A stretch of DNA of 64,000 nt from Solanum dulcamara (Eukaryota; Streptophyta; Magnoliopsida; Solanales; Solanaceae), in the NCBI RefSeq assembly GCF_947179165.1, contig NC_077242.1, forward strand, positions 38,263,097 to 38,327,096, in the 5' to 3' direction. The translations under genes and the position numbers were made by a program. Of the stretch, positions 34,943-47,070 are shown piece by piece. Each line of letters opens with the position of its first letter. The first letter of the stretch is position 1. The notes beneath the pieces were generated by a model. The model saw nothing but the letters and a program-made list of their open reading frames with translations, did not search any database and was not told where the DNA came from.

Positions 34943-36575
34943 TAATTAATAGAAGGAGTGTTAGCACTAATGTTATGGACATAATTAAGATAGGCTAGAC
35001 ATCCCTTTCCTACTAATCGTTGGGCCTTAAGGAAGGATATCACTCCATAGGGTACTTGACTAACTACACCTACCCACAAGACTGGAGGAATACCAAGCTA
35101 CACAATGTAACAAACTTGGAGGAGTAATCCAAAATCGCATGATGAGTAGACAACCAATCCATGCCTGGAATTATGTCAAAGTCTATCATATCTAGCACAA
35201 TCAGGTTCGTTCTAGTATCATACCCCACGATAGTCACCACATAGGATCGATACACTCGATATACTAATAAAGAATTACCTATGAGGGTAGCTACACATAT
35301 AGGCATAGGAAGTGGCTCACATAAAACATACTATCGAGTAGCATAACGAGCAGATACATATGAGTAAGTAGACCCAGATCAAATAAAGCATAGGTAGGCT
35401 GATGAGAGATAGAGATTATACTTGTGATAATAACATTTGACATCTCTGCCTCCGACCTACTCAAAAAGGCATATATATAACTATATCCACCTCTACCACC
35501 CTGCACACTCTCTCTAGGTGGCTGAACTTGGGACCTAGAGACTTGAACATACTGACCTTGTGGACTCTGATGACTCTCGTGTTTGCGATGGATGATAGTA
35601 GGAATTCCCTAAAAAGTGGCCTATCACATCACACTCATAGAATGACCCTCTGAATGAATCTCCTTATGATGTTCCAGCTGAACCTGAATAGTCACCACGA
35701 CCTGAATACCAAAAAGTCTTACCTAAAGAAGACTGACCCAATGTTTGGCTACTCTGACTACTGGCACCTGCTAATCCACCATTGGTAAGCTGTAAGGCTT
35801 CCTGAATTGGTCCACTAGGTGGATACTGCTGTGGATGGACTCTGCCAAAAGAACCCCTACTGTGTGACTGGCGTCCACTAAAACTTCTATAGCGGCGAAA
35901 CCTCTTATCGCATCCTCCGTAGGCCTCATGAAGTATAGCCTCAATAGTACATGCATGATCTACTATCTACAAGAACGAATAGCCTAATGCAACCATCTAC
36001 TCTATAGCCAGCATCAATGGAACAAATAATCCTCTGACAAGCCTGCATACCTCCTCTTCCTATATTGGCATAATCATGGTAGCCTACCTATAAAGCTCAA
36101 GGAACCAAGACTCATACTATGTGACTGTCATCGATCTCTGTACCATCATTGTGAACTCATCGCTCAGCCTCTCCCTTAAACTGCGGGGCACATACTTCTC
36201 CAAGAAAGCCTTAGATAACTAAGTCTATGACAACAACGACGATCCCATAGGTCGGCAGATAAAATAAGATCTCCACCACTATTTTATTAGTCCATCCACC
36301 TGGAAAACAGTGTAATCAACCCCATGGGACTCCACCAATCCGAGGTTATGTAACCTGTCCTTGCAACCAACAAGAAACTCATGGGCATCCTTGCCTGTAG
36401 CACCTAAGAAAATGGGATGGGTCAATCTGATAAACCTCGACAATATCTTTTGTTCCTCTACAGTCATAATCGGCCTAACTGCCACGTGCTGAACAACCGT
36501 AGAGATAGGTTGAATCATCGGATGATGAGCTATAGTAGTAGGCTGTAGAACTGGGGTCCGATCATACTGTGTCCC
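34943..36575 (-). pseudogene. gag and protease of element B
   Basis: Read from about 36575 down. The frame at 36279-36611 holds EEQKILSRFIRLTHPIF and ..DAHEFLVGCKDRLHNLG, a gag type distinct from its neighbours. The WWRSY piece, PRSLRERLSDEF and a glycine/serine-rich tail follow with stops. The knuckle near 35610-35650 is degenerate (FYECDVIGHF). Protease has ALFDLGLL near 35370-35400 (catalytic DSG changed to DLG) and DFDIIPGMDWLSTHH at 35140-35190. The reading continues as CLAYLNYVHNISANTPS to 34950, where element C interrupts. RT resumes at 29285. Confidence 0.85.
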
Positions 36576-37431
36576 TTTTATTCTACTTATCCTCCTCAAC
36601 CTATTTAGCATATACCATGTATTTAGATATTTCCATATTTATGATCAATAATGTAGCCTTGCACTCATTCTTCACATGTTTGCTTAGTCCAAAGACAAAC
36701 TTCCTCATCCTAGATCTCATGTGCTAAACCTTCTTTGAAGCATAGTAGGATAGTTGAATGAAATTGAGACCATACTCTTTCACACTCATAACTCCTTGCT
36801 TCAAATTCATGAACTCTTTCACCTTAGCCTCTCTCAGATCATGGAATAGAAATGGTTAAGAATGCTTTCTCGAAATTTTCTTAACCTATTGGATTAGCAT
36901 CCTCATCATGAATTTCCTCCCACTAGTTATAAAATATGTTCTCCACATCTTTGCGTTGATACATAACAAGTTCAATGCCCCCAGTCTCAGTAGCATGCAT
37001 CACATTTAGAATTTTTCACATCTCATCAATGAAGTTCTGAGTGTCCTCATCTTTGTTAGATCTTGTAAACTCTAGCAGGTTCATCTGGAGGAACTCCCTA
37101 ATCCTTATTTTAGCTGATGATTCTTGGGAATAAGAGTTGGTAATAGTCGTGCCCTAATAGTCAGACTAAGCAGTAACTAATGGGTGAGCACCTAAATAGG
37201 TCCTCTAAACTCTACCACATAAGTGTGAAAAAGTTGAGGAGCAGGTGTTTGTGCAACCCTCACAGTGCTAGCAGGCACATCCTAATTCCCAACACTTGTG
37301 CCCTGGCCTACCGGGCGAGCTCTACTTCCAGTTTATATCCTAGTCGGTGGAGGCATATTCCTTGCATTAGCTCTAGAAGGAACCTTAGTTCTTATGAAAT
37401 TTCTCTGACTGGTGGTACCCATTGCAGGCAT
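36576..37431 (-). pseudogene. 5' part of gag, element G
   Basis: Starts at ATG 37431 (MPAMGTTSQRNF). Later blocks are IREFLQMNLLEFTRSNKDED (about 37100), FIDEM, ATETGGIELVMYQ, LREAKVKEFMNLKQGVMSVK (about 36800) and SKYMVYAK (about 36620). These are the retrotransposon-gag domain blocks in order, with at least six stops. The frame ends at about 36576 in a different gag (element B). The start was chosen because it lies in the same place as the gag ATG of element DE (51096) and because the leader upstream continues at 53525 across the DE insertion. Confidence 0.8.
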
Positions 37432-37457
37432 AATCTAAAATACGTGAATGCACGAGT

Positions 37458-37462
37458 TAGAA
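37458..37462. other. Target-site duplication TAGAA (left copy)
   Basis: TAGAA abuts the LTR terminus TGTCATGACC at 37463. An identical TAGAA lies at 53520-53524 after the other LTR. The pair marks the integration of element DE into the leader of element G. Confidence 0.85.
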
Positions 37463-39673
37463 TGTCATGACCCAAACTAGGGTTTAGCCATAACACGATG
37501 ATTAAGATTTTCGATGAAAGCCCAACCAAGCCTATTAGAATATCATAAACATACATAAGGTAAACAATAAGAAAACTCATAAAATTCCAAAAGAAATAGC
37601 ATAAACTCGAAAGAATCAAGACAACATAGACTTCTATATTTGTGTCCAAGAAGCCTCTACATAGAAATTATGGATGGGGGATAAGACATGTCTCTAGCTC
37701 ACACTTAATGTAACATAACCAAAGTCTTTGAAATGAAAAGAAGAAATCATAATCCGGTCCTTGACAAATGAAGACTCACCAATAGAAAAAGTAGGAACTC
37801 AACTCTAACCACGTGGAGGGTGGATGTGCTCGTCAACCCTTATATTATGATACAATGTAGGAAAAAGTATGTGTTAGTATATTTGAATGTACTAAATATG
37901 CTGGCACGCCATGCAATATAAAACATGAGATGTAGTGATAAAATAATATACATGCTATATAAGATGATAAGTAGAGTCATAAGAAAACCATAGTTGATTA
38001 AAGAATTTGAAAGGCATAAGTGAAATCATAAGGAGTACATAAATATAGTATACAGATGTGGGAAAGAACTGGAACTGACAATAAGAACATGTGAGCTATA
38101 ACATGGAATTCCAATGTCTACCCATACATTGGATTAATGAGATCCCTACTTGCCAAGGTAGAACAATACCCCACTAGGTGGGTCATGAACATGTGCTATA
38201 TATGGATCCACTAGCTAGGACATAAGGCAAACCTATGGTAGCACATAGTTATGAGACAAGAGACTTTATATAGGGACCCCGAAGATCGATCCCATACCTC
38301 AAGCCTCATTCGGTGCTACGTCAAATACCAAAGAATACATATCATAAATCATACTTAACATATATTCAAAAACTTATTCATAATTCATAGAATAGCTCAA
38401 TTACATACATTATATCATCGTAAGAAATATCATTAGGATCATAGGTCACCATTTAAGGATCCTACGTTGTCCCTTTTCTTTCATAAGCTTGCATGAAAAA
38501 TAGCATTAGGTCCCTAGGTCACCATTTAAGGATCCTAAATTACCCATTGTCATAAACTTGCTTTCATACTTAAAATTCACAATCATGACTTATACTTGAA
38601 ATTAAGGTCAAACAAGAATACATGATCAATTGACTTCAAAATCATGAAATTAACTTGATAACATGCAATATCATATACTTTATATCAACCCATACATAAT
38701 TCATGAAAATAATATCACTTGGATGTATAATTGAAAATACCCATAACCATATTATGAACCCTAAAGATCAATGTATGAAATTCATAAAAGAACTCTTCAA
38801 TTACATACAATAATCATAAATTTATATTGAAATGAAATTATAATCATAATTAAAAATCATAATTCATGTAATTGGAATAGGGATCATAAATCTATACAAA
38901 TACATACATGAATTTTGATAAAAAGATGATAAATTGGTTGGGCTCCATGGGTATCCTATGATGAAATACCTACATACCTTGATGGATTCTAGCTGTAAGA
39001 TTAAAAAAGAAGACTTGATCTTGAAGAAAACCTTAGAAATTGCTTGATGAAGAAGAAAACTCTTGAGAGGAACCTTGGGATAGAAGGTTTTGTGAGTTTG
39101 AGAGTTAATGTGAGAATGAGAGGATTAGGAGTACTTAGGGTTAGTTAATAGGTGAGAACCAAGTCCCAAAAACCATTCATATTCATTAGTGGAATATAGG
39201 GAAAGACCCAAAATAGCCCTCATTAAATCTAGCTAGAAGACCCTATGAGTGGGTCCTTATGAGTCGTGGGCTTTTTTACGAGTCATAGAAATGACTTATC
39301 CTATTGAGTCAGAAAAATCCTGAAACCCTTAGCCTCTGAACTTATCCTATGACTCATTCCTATGAGTCATCATTTATTCTACAACTCGTCCTGTCGAGTC
39401 GTTTAAAAGATTTTAATTTTTTTATGTGCAGAACTAAGACACTGACCCTATGACTCACTTCTACGAGTCATAACAACTTCGACTGATCATCAATTAATAT
39501 GTAAACCTACTTCTACACATAGTCAAATGTTCAACCTCACTGCTAACCCAGTGAGTCACTCCTATGATCCATAGGAGTTCCAATGACTCATAGGTCAAGT
39601 CGTACACTCTGAACCAGTCCATTCTTCCCAAGTTTTTCCATTGTTTCAACTCTTCAACTTTTGGGGTCTTATA
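37463..39673 (-). repeat. 3' LTR of element DE (alpha family, 2.2 kb)
   Basis: Minus-strand LTR from 39673 (TATAAGACC after the PPT) to 37463 (GGGTCATGACA). Pairs with 51317-53519; a hand-aligned 65-bp piece (from 37601) differs at four sites. A TATA-like TATATAAAG (minus) is at 38264-38272. Palindromic ATGAGTCGT/ACGAGTCAT words fill 39240-39600. No genes in the stretch. Confidence 0.92.
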
Positions 39674-39925
39674 ATATCTCCCCTTTGAAATCATTCATCA
39701 TCAAATGAAATTCAAATAGCATTAAAAGGATATAAAAAAGGACTAGCAACCGAACATGAATGCAATGGCACATTAAAATGCATAAACCATGGAAATTGTT
39801 AAACTTAACATAAAACATAGACTTAAAAAATCAACTTCATGAACATGTATGCATATGAAAGACATAGGAAAACTGAAACATATGAGTTTAGGCAATTTGA
39901 GAAAGAACCACCTAATACCTTAGGC
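39674..39925 (-). other. 3' UTR and PPT of element DE
   Basis: The polypurine tract CAAAGGGGAGATAT (minus, 39674-39687) touches the LTR. The imperfect hairpin CATTTGATGATGAATG lies at 39692-39707. The remaining sequence is AT-rich and non-coding, homologous to the residual UTR of element F. Confidence 0.8.
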
Positions 39926-41244
39926 TTGAGTAGAAGGAAAGGGATTCATATATCGCTTCATCATGTCCTCTTGCGCATCCCCTGTAGCACTCTCTACTTC
40001 TTGATTCCTCCACAACACCTAGACTGATGCAACCTCTTTGTTTCTTAACCTATTTACTTGTCGATCTAACATTTCTACCATAACCTCTTCATAAGTCAAG
40101 TTTTCTTCAACACTCATATTTTCTAATGGTATAATGGAATTTGGATCACCCACAAACTTCCTTAACATCGATACATGGATCACTGGATGAACCATAGCCA
40201 GCTCCTATGGCAAGTCTAATTCATATGCCACCGTGCCAATACACTTCAAGATTTTATAGGTTCATACATACCTTGAACTCAATTTTCCTCTTTTTCCAAA
40301 ACGCATTACACCCTTCATGGGTGAAACCTTCAAATAGACCCAATCATCTACATTGAATTCAAGGTCTTTTTTTCTTATGTCTGAATATGACTTTTGGATA
40401 CTTTGAGCCATATTCAATCTTTCTCTTATAAGCCTTAATTTGTCCATTGCATCCAATACCAAATAGGGACCAATAAATGCCATCTCACCCACTTCAAACC
40501 ATCCTATAGGGGACCTATATCTTCTCCCATACAAAGCTTCAAAAGGAGCCATTTAGCTGCTAGAATGATAGTTATTATTGTAAGAAACTCAATCAATGGT
40601 AGATTTTCATCCATATTTCCTTTAAAATCAATAACACATGCCCTCAACATATCCTCTAAAGTTTGAATCATTCTTTCAGCTTGATAATCAGTTTGAGGGT
40701 GAAAAGCAATACTTCACTTGACCTTTGTACGAAGTCTTTTTTGGAATAACTTCCAAAAATGTGAAGTAAATTAAGTACCTCAATCCAATATAATAGATAA
40801 GGGAACACCATGACGCTTTACTAATTCACTAATGTACAACTTAGCATAATCTTTGGCACTATAAGAAGTCTTAATCGGTAGAAAATGTGTTGACTTAGTC
40901 ATTCGGTCCACAACAACCCAAATAGAATCCTGGTTGGGAGGATCCCTAATTCTTTATTAATCCATAAGACCTGGATTCCATACTGAGGGTATATTGTTCC
41001 TTGCAGTATGATAAAAGCATGTCACAAAGTCCATATTCACATCTTTTTGCACTTCCAAGTAAGAATCTTAATATCTTGAGCTAAACCTCTTGATTTTTGA
41101 TGCTCAACCTTCACTTGTTGGAAATTAGAGAACTTAGCAATGAATTACATAATTTCCTTATTTATTCCATTCAACCAATACATTTCCCTCAAATCACGAT
41201 AGATCTTAGTGGATCTAGGATGAATCGAATACCGAAAACTATAG
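39926..41244 (-). pseudogene. Integrase and chromodomain of element DE
   Basis: Read from 41244 down. The zinc-binding region has YSIHPRSTKIYRDLREMYW but the Cys pair is lost (FSNF). The core shows DSIWVVVDRMTKSTHF near 40920 and an SIILD-stop-GT piece at the second Asp. A 96-codon frame (40262-40552) covers [19 protein letters not shown] and [20 protein letters not shown]. The chromodomain reads MLDRQVNRLRNKEVASV then, after a stop, VLWRNQEVESATGDAQEDM at 39930-40110. Element H interrupts at 41245. RT and RNase H are absent on both sides of H. Confidence 0.87.
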
Positions 41245-43813
41245 TGTAACACCCCAATCGTTTAAATGTTAGAATTAACTTCTACTTTTGGAATAAGACT
41301 AAGACTTCTTAGCATATTTGGTAGGATATTTTATGGGTTAATTTAATTGAACAAAGTTCGTATGCTAAGTGTGAATCAAGGAAGTTACCAAATAAAAGTC
41401 GGAAAAAGTTATTGTAAATGTTATTAAGGACTTCTCTTAAATTTTGGGTCAAATATCTTAACACTTTTTTCCTAATATATAAAGAATTAGAATTCCCATT
41501 ACCTGTGAAATAGAAGTTCTATGATTCTAGTTTCCAACGAACTAAACCGCTCGTCCATACAACTTCAAAATAGTGAGATATGCACATTTTCGTGAGTCTA
41601 CTCAAGCTGACACCTCTAGGTGGGTCCCCTCTATATCTAAGTCGGTTGTTCTTACAAAAAACCCTCACCTTAGTTATTTCTTCATTGAAAACAAAGATAA
41701 AATTAGAGAAAATGCTAACCCACCTTCTAAATACTCCTTTGAAGCTTAGATTCTCAACTCGGAAGTTTAACAGAAGTTGCTCTACATTGCGAGCTCATCA
41801 TAATGTGGTATAGTTTTCTTGTTGATTTAAGCTTTTTTTGTTGTTGATGCAAGGAGACAGATTTTCAAGCTTATTATTTCAAACATTTTGGTTTAGGTAA
41901 TCTTATTTTTACAACCCTCCTTCGGAATTCCACATCCTAGTATTATTTCTATTAATTTTAAGCTCCATTGCAGTGTTTTTGATAGTGTGTTCCACCTTTG
42001 TCTTAACTGTTTGGGGTATTAATATTGTGTATTGATATTGCTATGATTCTGGTAATGGAAGGAATGGTGTGATTCTTATTCAGGTCATATTTTATGGTTG
42101 TTAGGTTGAAAGGCATGAAGAACTATTAGTTAAGTTGCCTCGAGAGCTTGCTGCTCCTTTGAGATGTTGTTGGAATATCTTCAATGGATTTAGCTTCTGA
42201 TTATTGTTGTTATTAGACTTATTTTATGCTTTGGACTTTTCTTGTCACGAGTGTGGTATTAACTCCTTATCGATTAGTTATGGCTTATTTGTAGCTGTGT
42301 TGATTTTTGCATTAATGCATTTCCTTTGGTTGGCAAAGCTGCACCCTTTTGGAAGTTGTTGAAACGTATCTTAAGGAAATTATTTCTCTTTTAGCATGAT
42401 CCTGATGGCCTACCTTTTCATGGACTATTTATACTCCTTATATAATTTATAGCCTTATCCTACTGAGTTGGCTACCACCGTATGATTAATGTCTATCACC
42501 GATACTCTCCTCCTTGCCTAGTGGCCTATAAAGGCATGTCATGATTATGCTTTGATAAATTATGATTACTTGTTATTGTTTTGATGTTTTATCATCTACC
42601 TGCCACCTATGAGCTTGTTTAAGCCTCAATAAACACTGACATTGCAGGGTTCTTGAGCATACCAATTGATTTATTTTACCAAGCCTAGGGCCGAGTAGAC
42701 TGAGCCTATGAACCAGGTAGAATGAGCCTATGGGCCAGGTATATCATACCTATGTGATGGATATGTAATACCTAAGAGAGAGCATATATGAATTACACCA
42801 CGGAGTCTCAAATCTATATTAATTCATGGCACATGTATATTTAGATAGTTCAGATCAAATTATCATTGGGATCCAGGTAAAGGTTATAATATGGGTATTT
42901 AGCGACTGTTTGCACTCGTTAGGACTTAAAGTGATTGTGTATTGTTTGCACCTGCTAGGCTTTTGGGGGACACGTCAGGTTATTGCTTGTTATGTGTTTA
43001 TATTGCCTTGTTATTAGGACAAATGGTATTGTACCCTTCCCTTTTCATTCAATACTTATACTTTAGTTTCAACTTTCAATTGGCTAACATACTCAGTACA
43101 TTACTTCATACTAATGCCCCATTCCTTGAGGGCACTCAATTCAGGCCTGTAAGTCCTAAGTGATGACCAGATAGACCTGTTGAGTAGCATAGCTGCCTAT
43201 CAGCTGATCGGTTGACTCCCTTCTTCCAGGGGTTGCCAAAGTCTCATAGGTTTGTTTTTTTCTATTGTTTATAGATTTTGGGTAGGTTGGGGCCCTATCC
43301 TACCAATTATTATATCAATAGAGGCTTGCAGACTAGTTAGTTGGGTTGTATAGCAGTGATGCTAGCCATTTTGTCCCTGTATGTTTGTTAGCTATTTCTT
43401 ATTAGACAATTATGTCTTATTGTTGTGTTGTTACTTGTTAGTAGCTTATTGGCCTAGTTTACATCATGTATACACATTTCAGTTATTATGTAGAGATCAC
43501 GGTGTCCTTGACAACCTATATAACATTTATGTTTTTTTCTATATATCATGACGGCCTCGATGGCCCAAATAGGACTTATGTGTTACATGCTTATTACTTT
43601 ATATTAATCATTAGGAGTAGTTTTTTCTTTCTAGAGTAGTTAATAGGGGCCTTGCAGGCCAAGGACTTATTTTTAAGTCGAGATATAATTTTTTGTTTTC
43701 TTGATTGTGTGTGTGGCTGCCATGCACCTTTAGCAAGTGGTTTAACAGGGTCGGCTCAGGCTTATGTTTTGTCATTAGGTGCTATTTGTGCCCCTTGAGT
43801 GTAGGTTGTGACA
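41245..43813 (+). repeat. 5' LTR of element H (2.57 kb)
   Basis: TGTAACACCCC to TTGTGACA, inserted into the integrase of element DE and followed by a clear PBS. TATA-like TATATAAAG at 41476-41484. The last third shares blocks with the C LTR (GGGCCCTATCC-type, AGAGG.TT..AGACT, GGCC..AACGGCC), so H and C belong to related families. No 3' LTR remains. Confidence 0.9.
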
Positions 43814-43816
43814 AAC

Positions 43817-43828
43817 TTGGTATCAGAG
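43817..43828 (+). promoter_or_regulatory. Primer-binding site of element H
   Basis: TTGGTATCAGAG starts three bases after the LTR end. It matches the initiator tRNA-Met site through TGGTATCAGAG and is the best-preserved PBS in the window. Confidence 0.88.
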
Positions 43829-44056
43829 AAACATCATATCCTAGGGAGTACGCAAGTTGTGTCTAGTAGAGTTTTATTTTTAAATATGTTGTGCACCACA
43901 TTATATAAGCAAGAAGCTATAGGCATTACACAGGAATGTTACCTTCTTTCTTCTCAAATCGTGCTACAGATATTAGTCATAAGGGTTGAGTTTTTTGACT
44001 TACGATTGTTATTATCCTTGTATAAAAGAAGAAATGATGTGACTCATCAGGCAGCT

Positions 44057-45390
44057 ATGGGTTAGAGGTCATATACACCTGCAGGGAAGGGTACGAGTAG
44101 AGTACCACCTACTAGGGCAGTTTAGTTGGAGGGAGTGTGAGAGATATCTTTACATCCCTCCTAAGCACCATCTTCACATTAAGAGGCCCCAGGATCTACA
44201 AGCCTTCTAACTAAAACTCCAACTCCTCTTATTCCTATAGATTAGGAATTCAAAAGTACAGTTTATATGTTAGTTCAGTTAACAGCCATGCATCACCAAC
44301 CAATGGCAAAAATTATAGACAGACTTTTTGAAGGGCCCAAAAGTTCAAGGGTTCGAGAGTTTCTTACTTTGAGTCCTCCCCAGTATACAGAGACTGACCG
44401 CAGAGAAGACCCTCAGTACTTTATTGACTAGATGCATAGGATTTTTAAAGTTATGCATGCTTCAGCTATAGAATCTGTTGAGTAAGCTGCATTCAAGCTT
44501 AGAGACATAGAAACTTTGTGGTACAAAGGTTGGGAGAGGTCAAGAGGTCCCAATGCACCCCGAACCACTTAGGATCACTTCATTGAGGCCTTTTTAGATC
44601 AATATCTACCAAGAGAGATCCAAGATGCTCGAGTTGATCAGTTCTTAAACCTTCACCAGGGCAGTATGAGTGTTAGAGAATACGGGCTGCGATTTGATTT
44701 CTTAGATAGGTATGTATCGATGATTATAGATATAATGAAAGATATGATACATAGATTTATAAGAGTTTTGGCTCTAGTGTATGTTAAGGCATATACTATA
44801 GCAAAACTAAATAAATATATTTGTATCTCCCAAGTACATATGGTTGCTAAAAATCTAGAGGAGTTCAGACATCGGTAGATTGGGGAAGAGCGAGCTGAGA
44901 GGGGGCAATAGAGGCAGTCCAGACTTGCCATTCTTCAGAGAGATTTTAATGAGGGTCCTTGACCCAGGTATTCTTGTAGGCCACCTAGGCCTCCAATACA
45001 TCAATCCCAGAGTGGTAGATATGATCATTGGGGACAGTCAGGCCTGGGGGAGAGTTCGCAGACGTCGAGCTTGTAGTAGTATCACCACCCATAGCAGTCT
45101 AGACTAGTTATGCGACATTGTGATACCCATGGTAGATCACATTTTAGGAGATGTCGCTAGGACTCTATGGAATGTTATTCTTGTGGTCAGGAGGGTCATA
45201 TACAAAGATATTATCTATTTAGAGACCAGTAGAGTCCAGGACAGCGGACCAGATTAACAGTAGGGTCATCTACTTCAGTGCGTTCTACAGAGAGAGGGCC
45301 ATAGTTTTCATCAAGTAGAGGTTGTGGTAGAGGGGGAGCATCTAGTTCTAGTAGTGGCATGAATCATACTTATGCATTGATGGGTTAGTA
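44057..45390 (+). pseudogene. gag of element H
   Basis: A candidate start ATG at 44057 is followed by a stop at the third codon. The gag domain is recognisable over 44330-44870: VREFLTLSPPQYTETDRRED, YFID-stop-MHRIFKVMHAS, LWYKGWERSRGPNAP, FLDQYLPREIQDARVDQFLN and SMSVREYGLRFDFL. The nucleocapsid knuckle at 45173-45214 reads CYSCGQEGHIQRYY: the fourth ligand, a Cys, has become Tyr. Roughly five in-frame stops. The region 43829-44056 is leader. Confidence 0.87.
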
Positions 45391-45880
45391 GGACTCAGAG
45401 TCTTGCCCAAATGTTGTGAAAAGTATGTTAACCATTTGGTCTCACTCTATTTATGCCTTGATAAATACAGGCTCCACATTAACGTATGTTACTCCATTCC
45501 TTGCTGGGATGTTTTCCATAGAACCAGAGTCATTGCAGAGGACTTTTATTGTATCTACCCAATAAGTGACTCTATTATTGCTAAGAAGGTTTATCGAGGT
45601 TGTATAATAGAGATTGTTGGTTGTTAAACCTCTGCAGACTTGATAGAGCTAGAGATGCTAGACTTTGATATTATTATGGGCATGGATTGGCTAGCATCTT
45701 GTTACACCAATGTTGATTGTTGATCAAAGATTATTAGATTCCATTTTTTTGAGAGAAGTAGTTCAAGAATGGAAGGGTAACACTTTGAAGCCAAAGGGTA
45801 CATTTATTTCATATATTCAGCCAAGGAAATTGATTGCTAAAGGCTATATTTATCATATTTTGAGGATTCAGGTTGTTTAT
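45391..45880 (+). pseudogene. Protease of element H with D-to-N active site
   Basis: ALINTGSTLTYVTPFLAGMF (from 45452) is the aspartic protease active-site region; the catalytic DTG of the family reads NTG here (codon 45464-45466). A frameshift follows. The next recognisable pieces are ISDSIIAKKVYRGC (45565-45603) and ELEMLDFDIIMGMDWLASC (45646-45702), then EWKGNTLKPKGTFISYI in another frame. The protease would cut Gag-Pol into mature proteins; this copy could not. Confidence 0.88.
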
Positions 45881-47070
45881 ATAGAACCACCTATCTTACA
45901 ATCAATTCCAGTGGTAAATAAATTTGCAGATGTCTTTCAAGATGAGCTACCTGCTATTCCCCCAGAATGGGAGATTAATTTTTCTATTGATACATTTGCA
46001 AATGTCTTGCCAATATTAATTCTTTAGTATGGAATGGAACCAACAAAATTAAAGGAATTGAAAGAGCAACTAAATAATTTGTTAGATAAGGGTTTTATCA
46101 AGCCGATTACATCGCTATGGGGTGCACCAGTATATTTGTATGGAAGAAAGATGGTTCATTGCGCATGTGTATACACTATCAAAAACTCAATAATGTTAAT
46201 GTAAAGAAAAAAATACCCACTTTCAAGGATTGATGACTTTTTGACCAACTACAAGGTGGCCGATGTTTCTCAAAGATTGATTTACATTCAGGGTACCATC
46301 AGATGCAGGTTTGGGAGAGTGATATTCTAAAGACACCCTTCAGGACTCGATATGGTCATTTTAAGTTTCTTGTGATGTTCTTTTGATTGACAAATGCCCA
46401 GTAGTATTTATGGACCTAATGAACAACATATTTAGGTCATTCTTTGACTTATTTATGATTGTGTTTATTGATGATATTCTAGTATATTCACGATCAGATT
46501 CGGAGCATAGAGACCATCTTTGAGCAATACTTAAGGTACTTCTAGCTCAAAAATTGTATGCTAATCTCTCAAAATGTGAGTTCTAGTTGCATTCTATGGC
46601 CTTTTTTGGCCATATTTTATCAGATGCTGGAATACAAGTTGACATGCGGAAGATTGAGGCGGTGAAGACTTGGCCTAGACCTATGACCCCAACGAAACTT
46701 CGTAGCTTTCTAGGGTTAGCAGGCTATTATAGAATATTTGTAGAGGGGTTTTCTTCACTCTCATCACCTTTGACTAAGCTAACTCATAAAGCACCTAAGT
46801 TTTAGTGGACCACAGTATGTGAGAAGAGCTTTCAAGAGCTGAAAGATAAAATGACTTCAGCCCCAGTTTTGACCTTGCCAGAGGGTCGAAAAGGCTATGT
46901 AGTGTGTTATGATGATTCATGCATTGGATTGGATTGTTTTATGATGCAACACGGCAAGGTAATCATTTATGATTCTAGGCATCTAAAGAAATATAAGAAA
47001 AACTACCCAACCCATGATTTAGAGTTGGCTGCAGTTATTCATGTCTTGAAGATCTAGAGGCATTACTTAT
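45881..47070 (+). pseudogene. Reverse transcriptase and RNase H of element H
   Basis: The entry block SIPVVNKFADVFQDELPAIP starts at 45902, then LKELKEQLNNLLDKGFIKP (about 46050). The catalytic box [17 protein letters not shown] has FIDD at 46464-46475. IEAVKTWPRPMTPTKLRSFL (46653-46712) is the connection, and YDDSCIGLDCFMMQHGKVI with [17 protein letters not shown] (46905-47056) is RNase H. Frameshifts lie near 46020, 46200 and 46380, with a handful of stops. It is nonetheless the most complete RT in the window. Confidence 0.9.

Noticed and set aside
37180..37470. 96-codon plus-strand frame rich in Ser and Arg
   Set aside because: Antisense to the G gag start and continues into the DE LTR terminus, so it cannot be a gene.
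43817..43828. tRNA gene at the PBS sequences
   Set aside because: Only the short complement of the tRNA-Met 3' end is present; there is no cloverleaf or A/B box around it.
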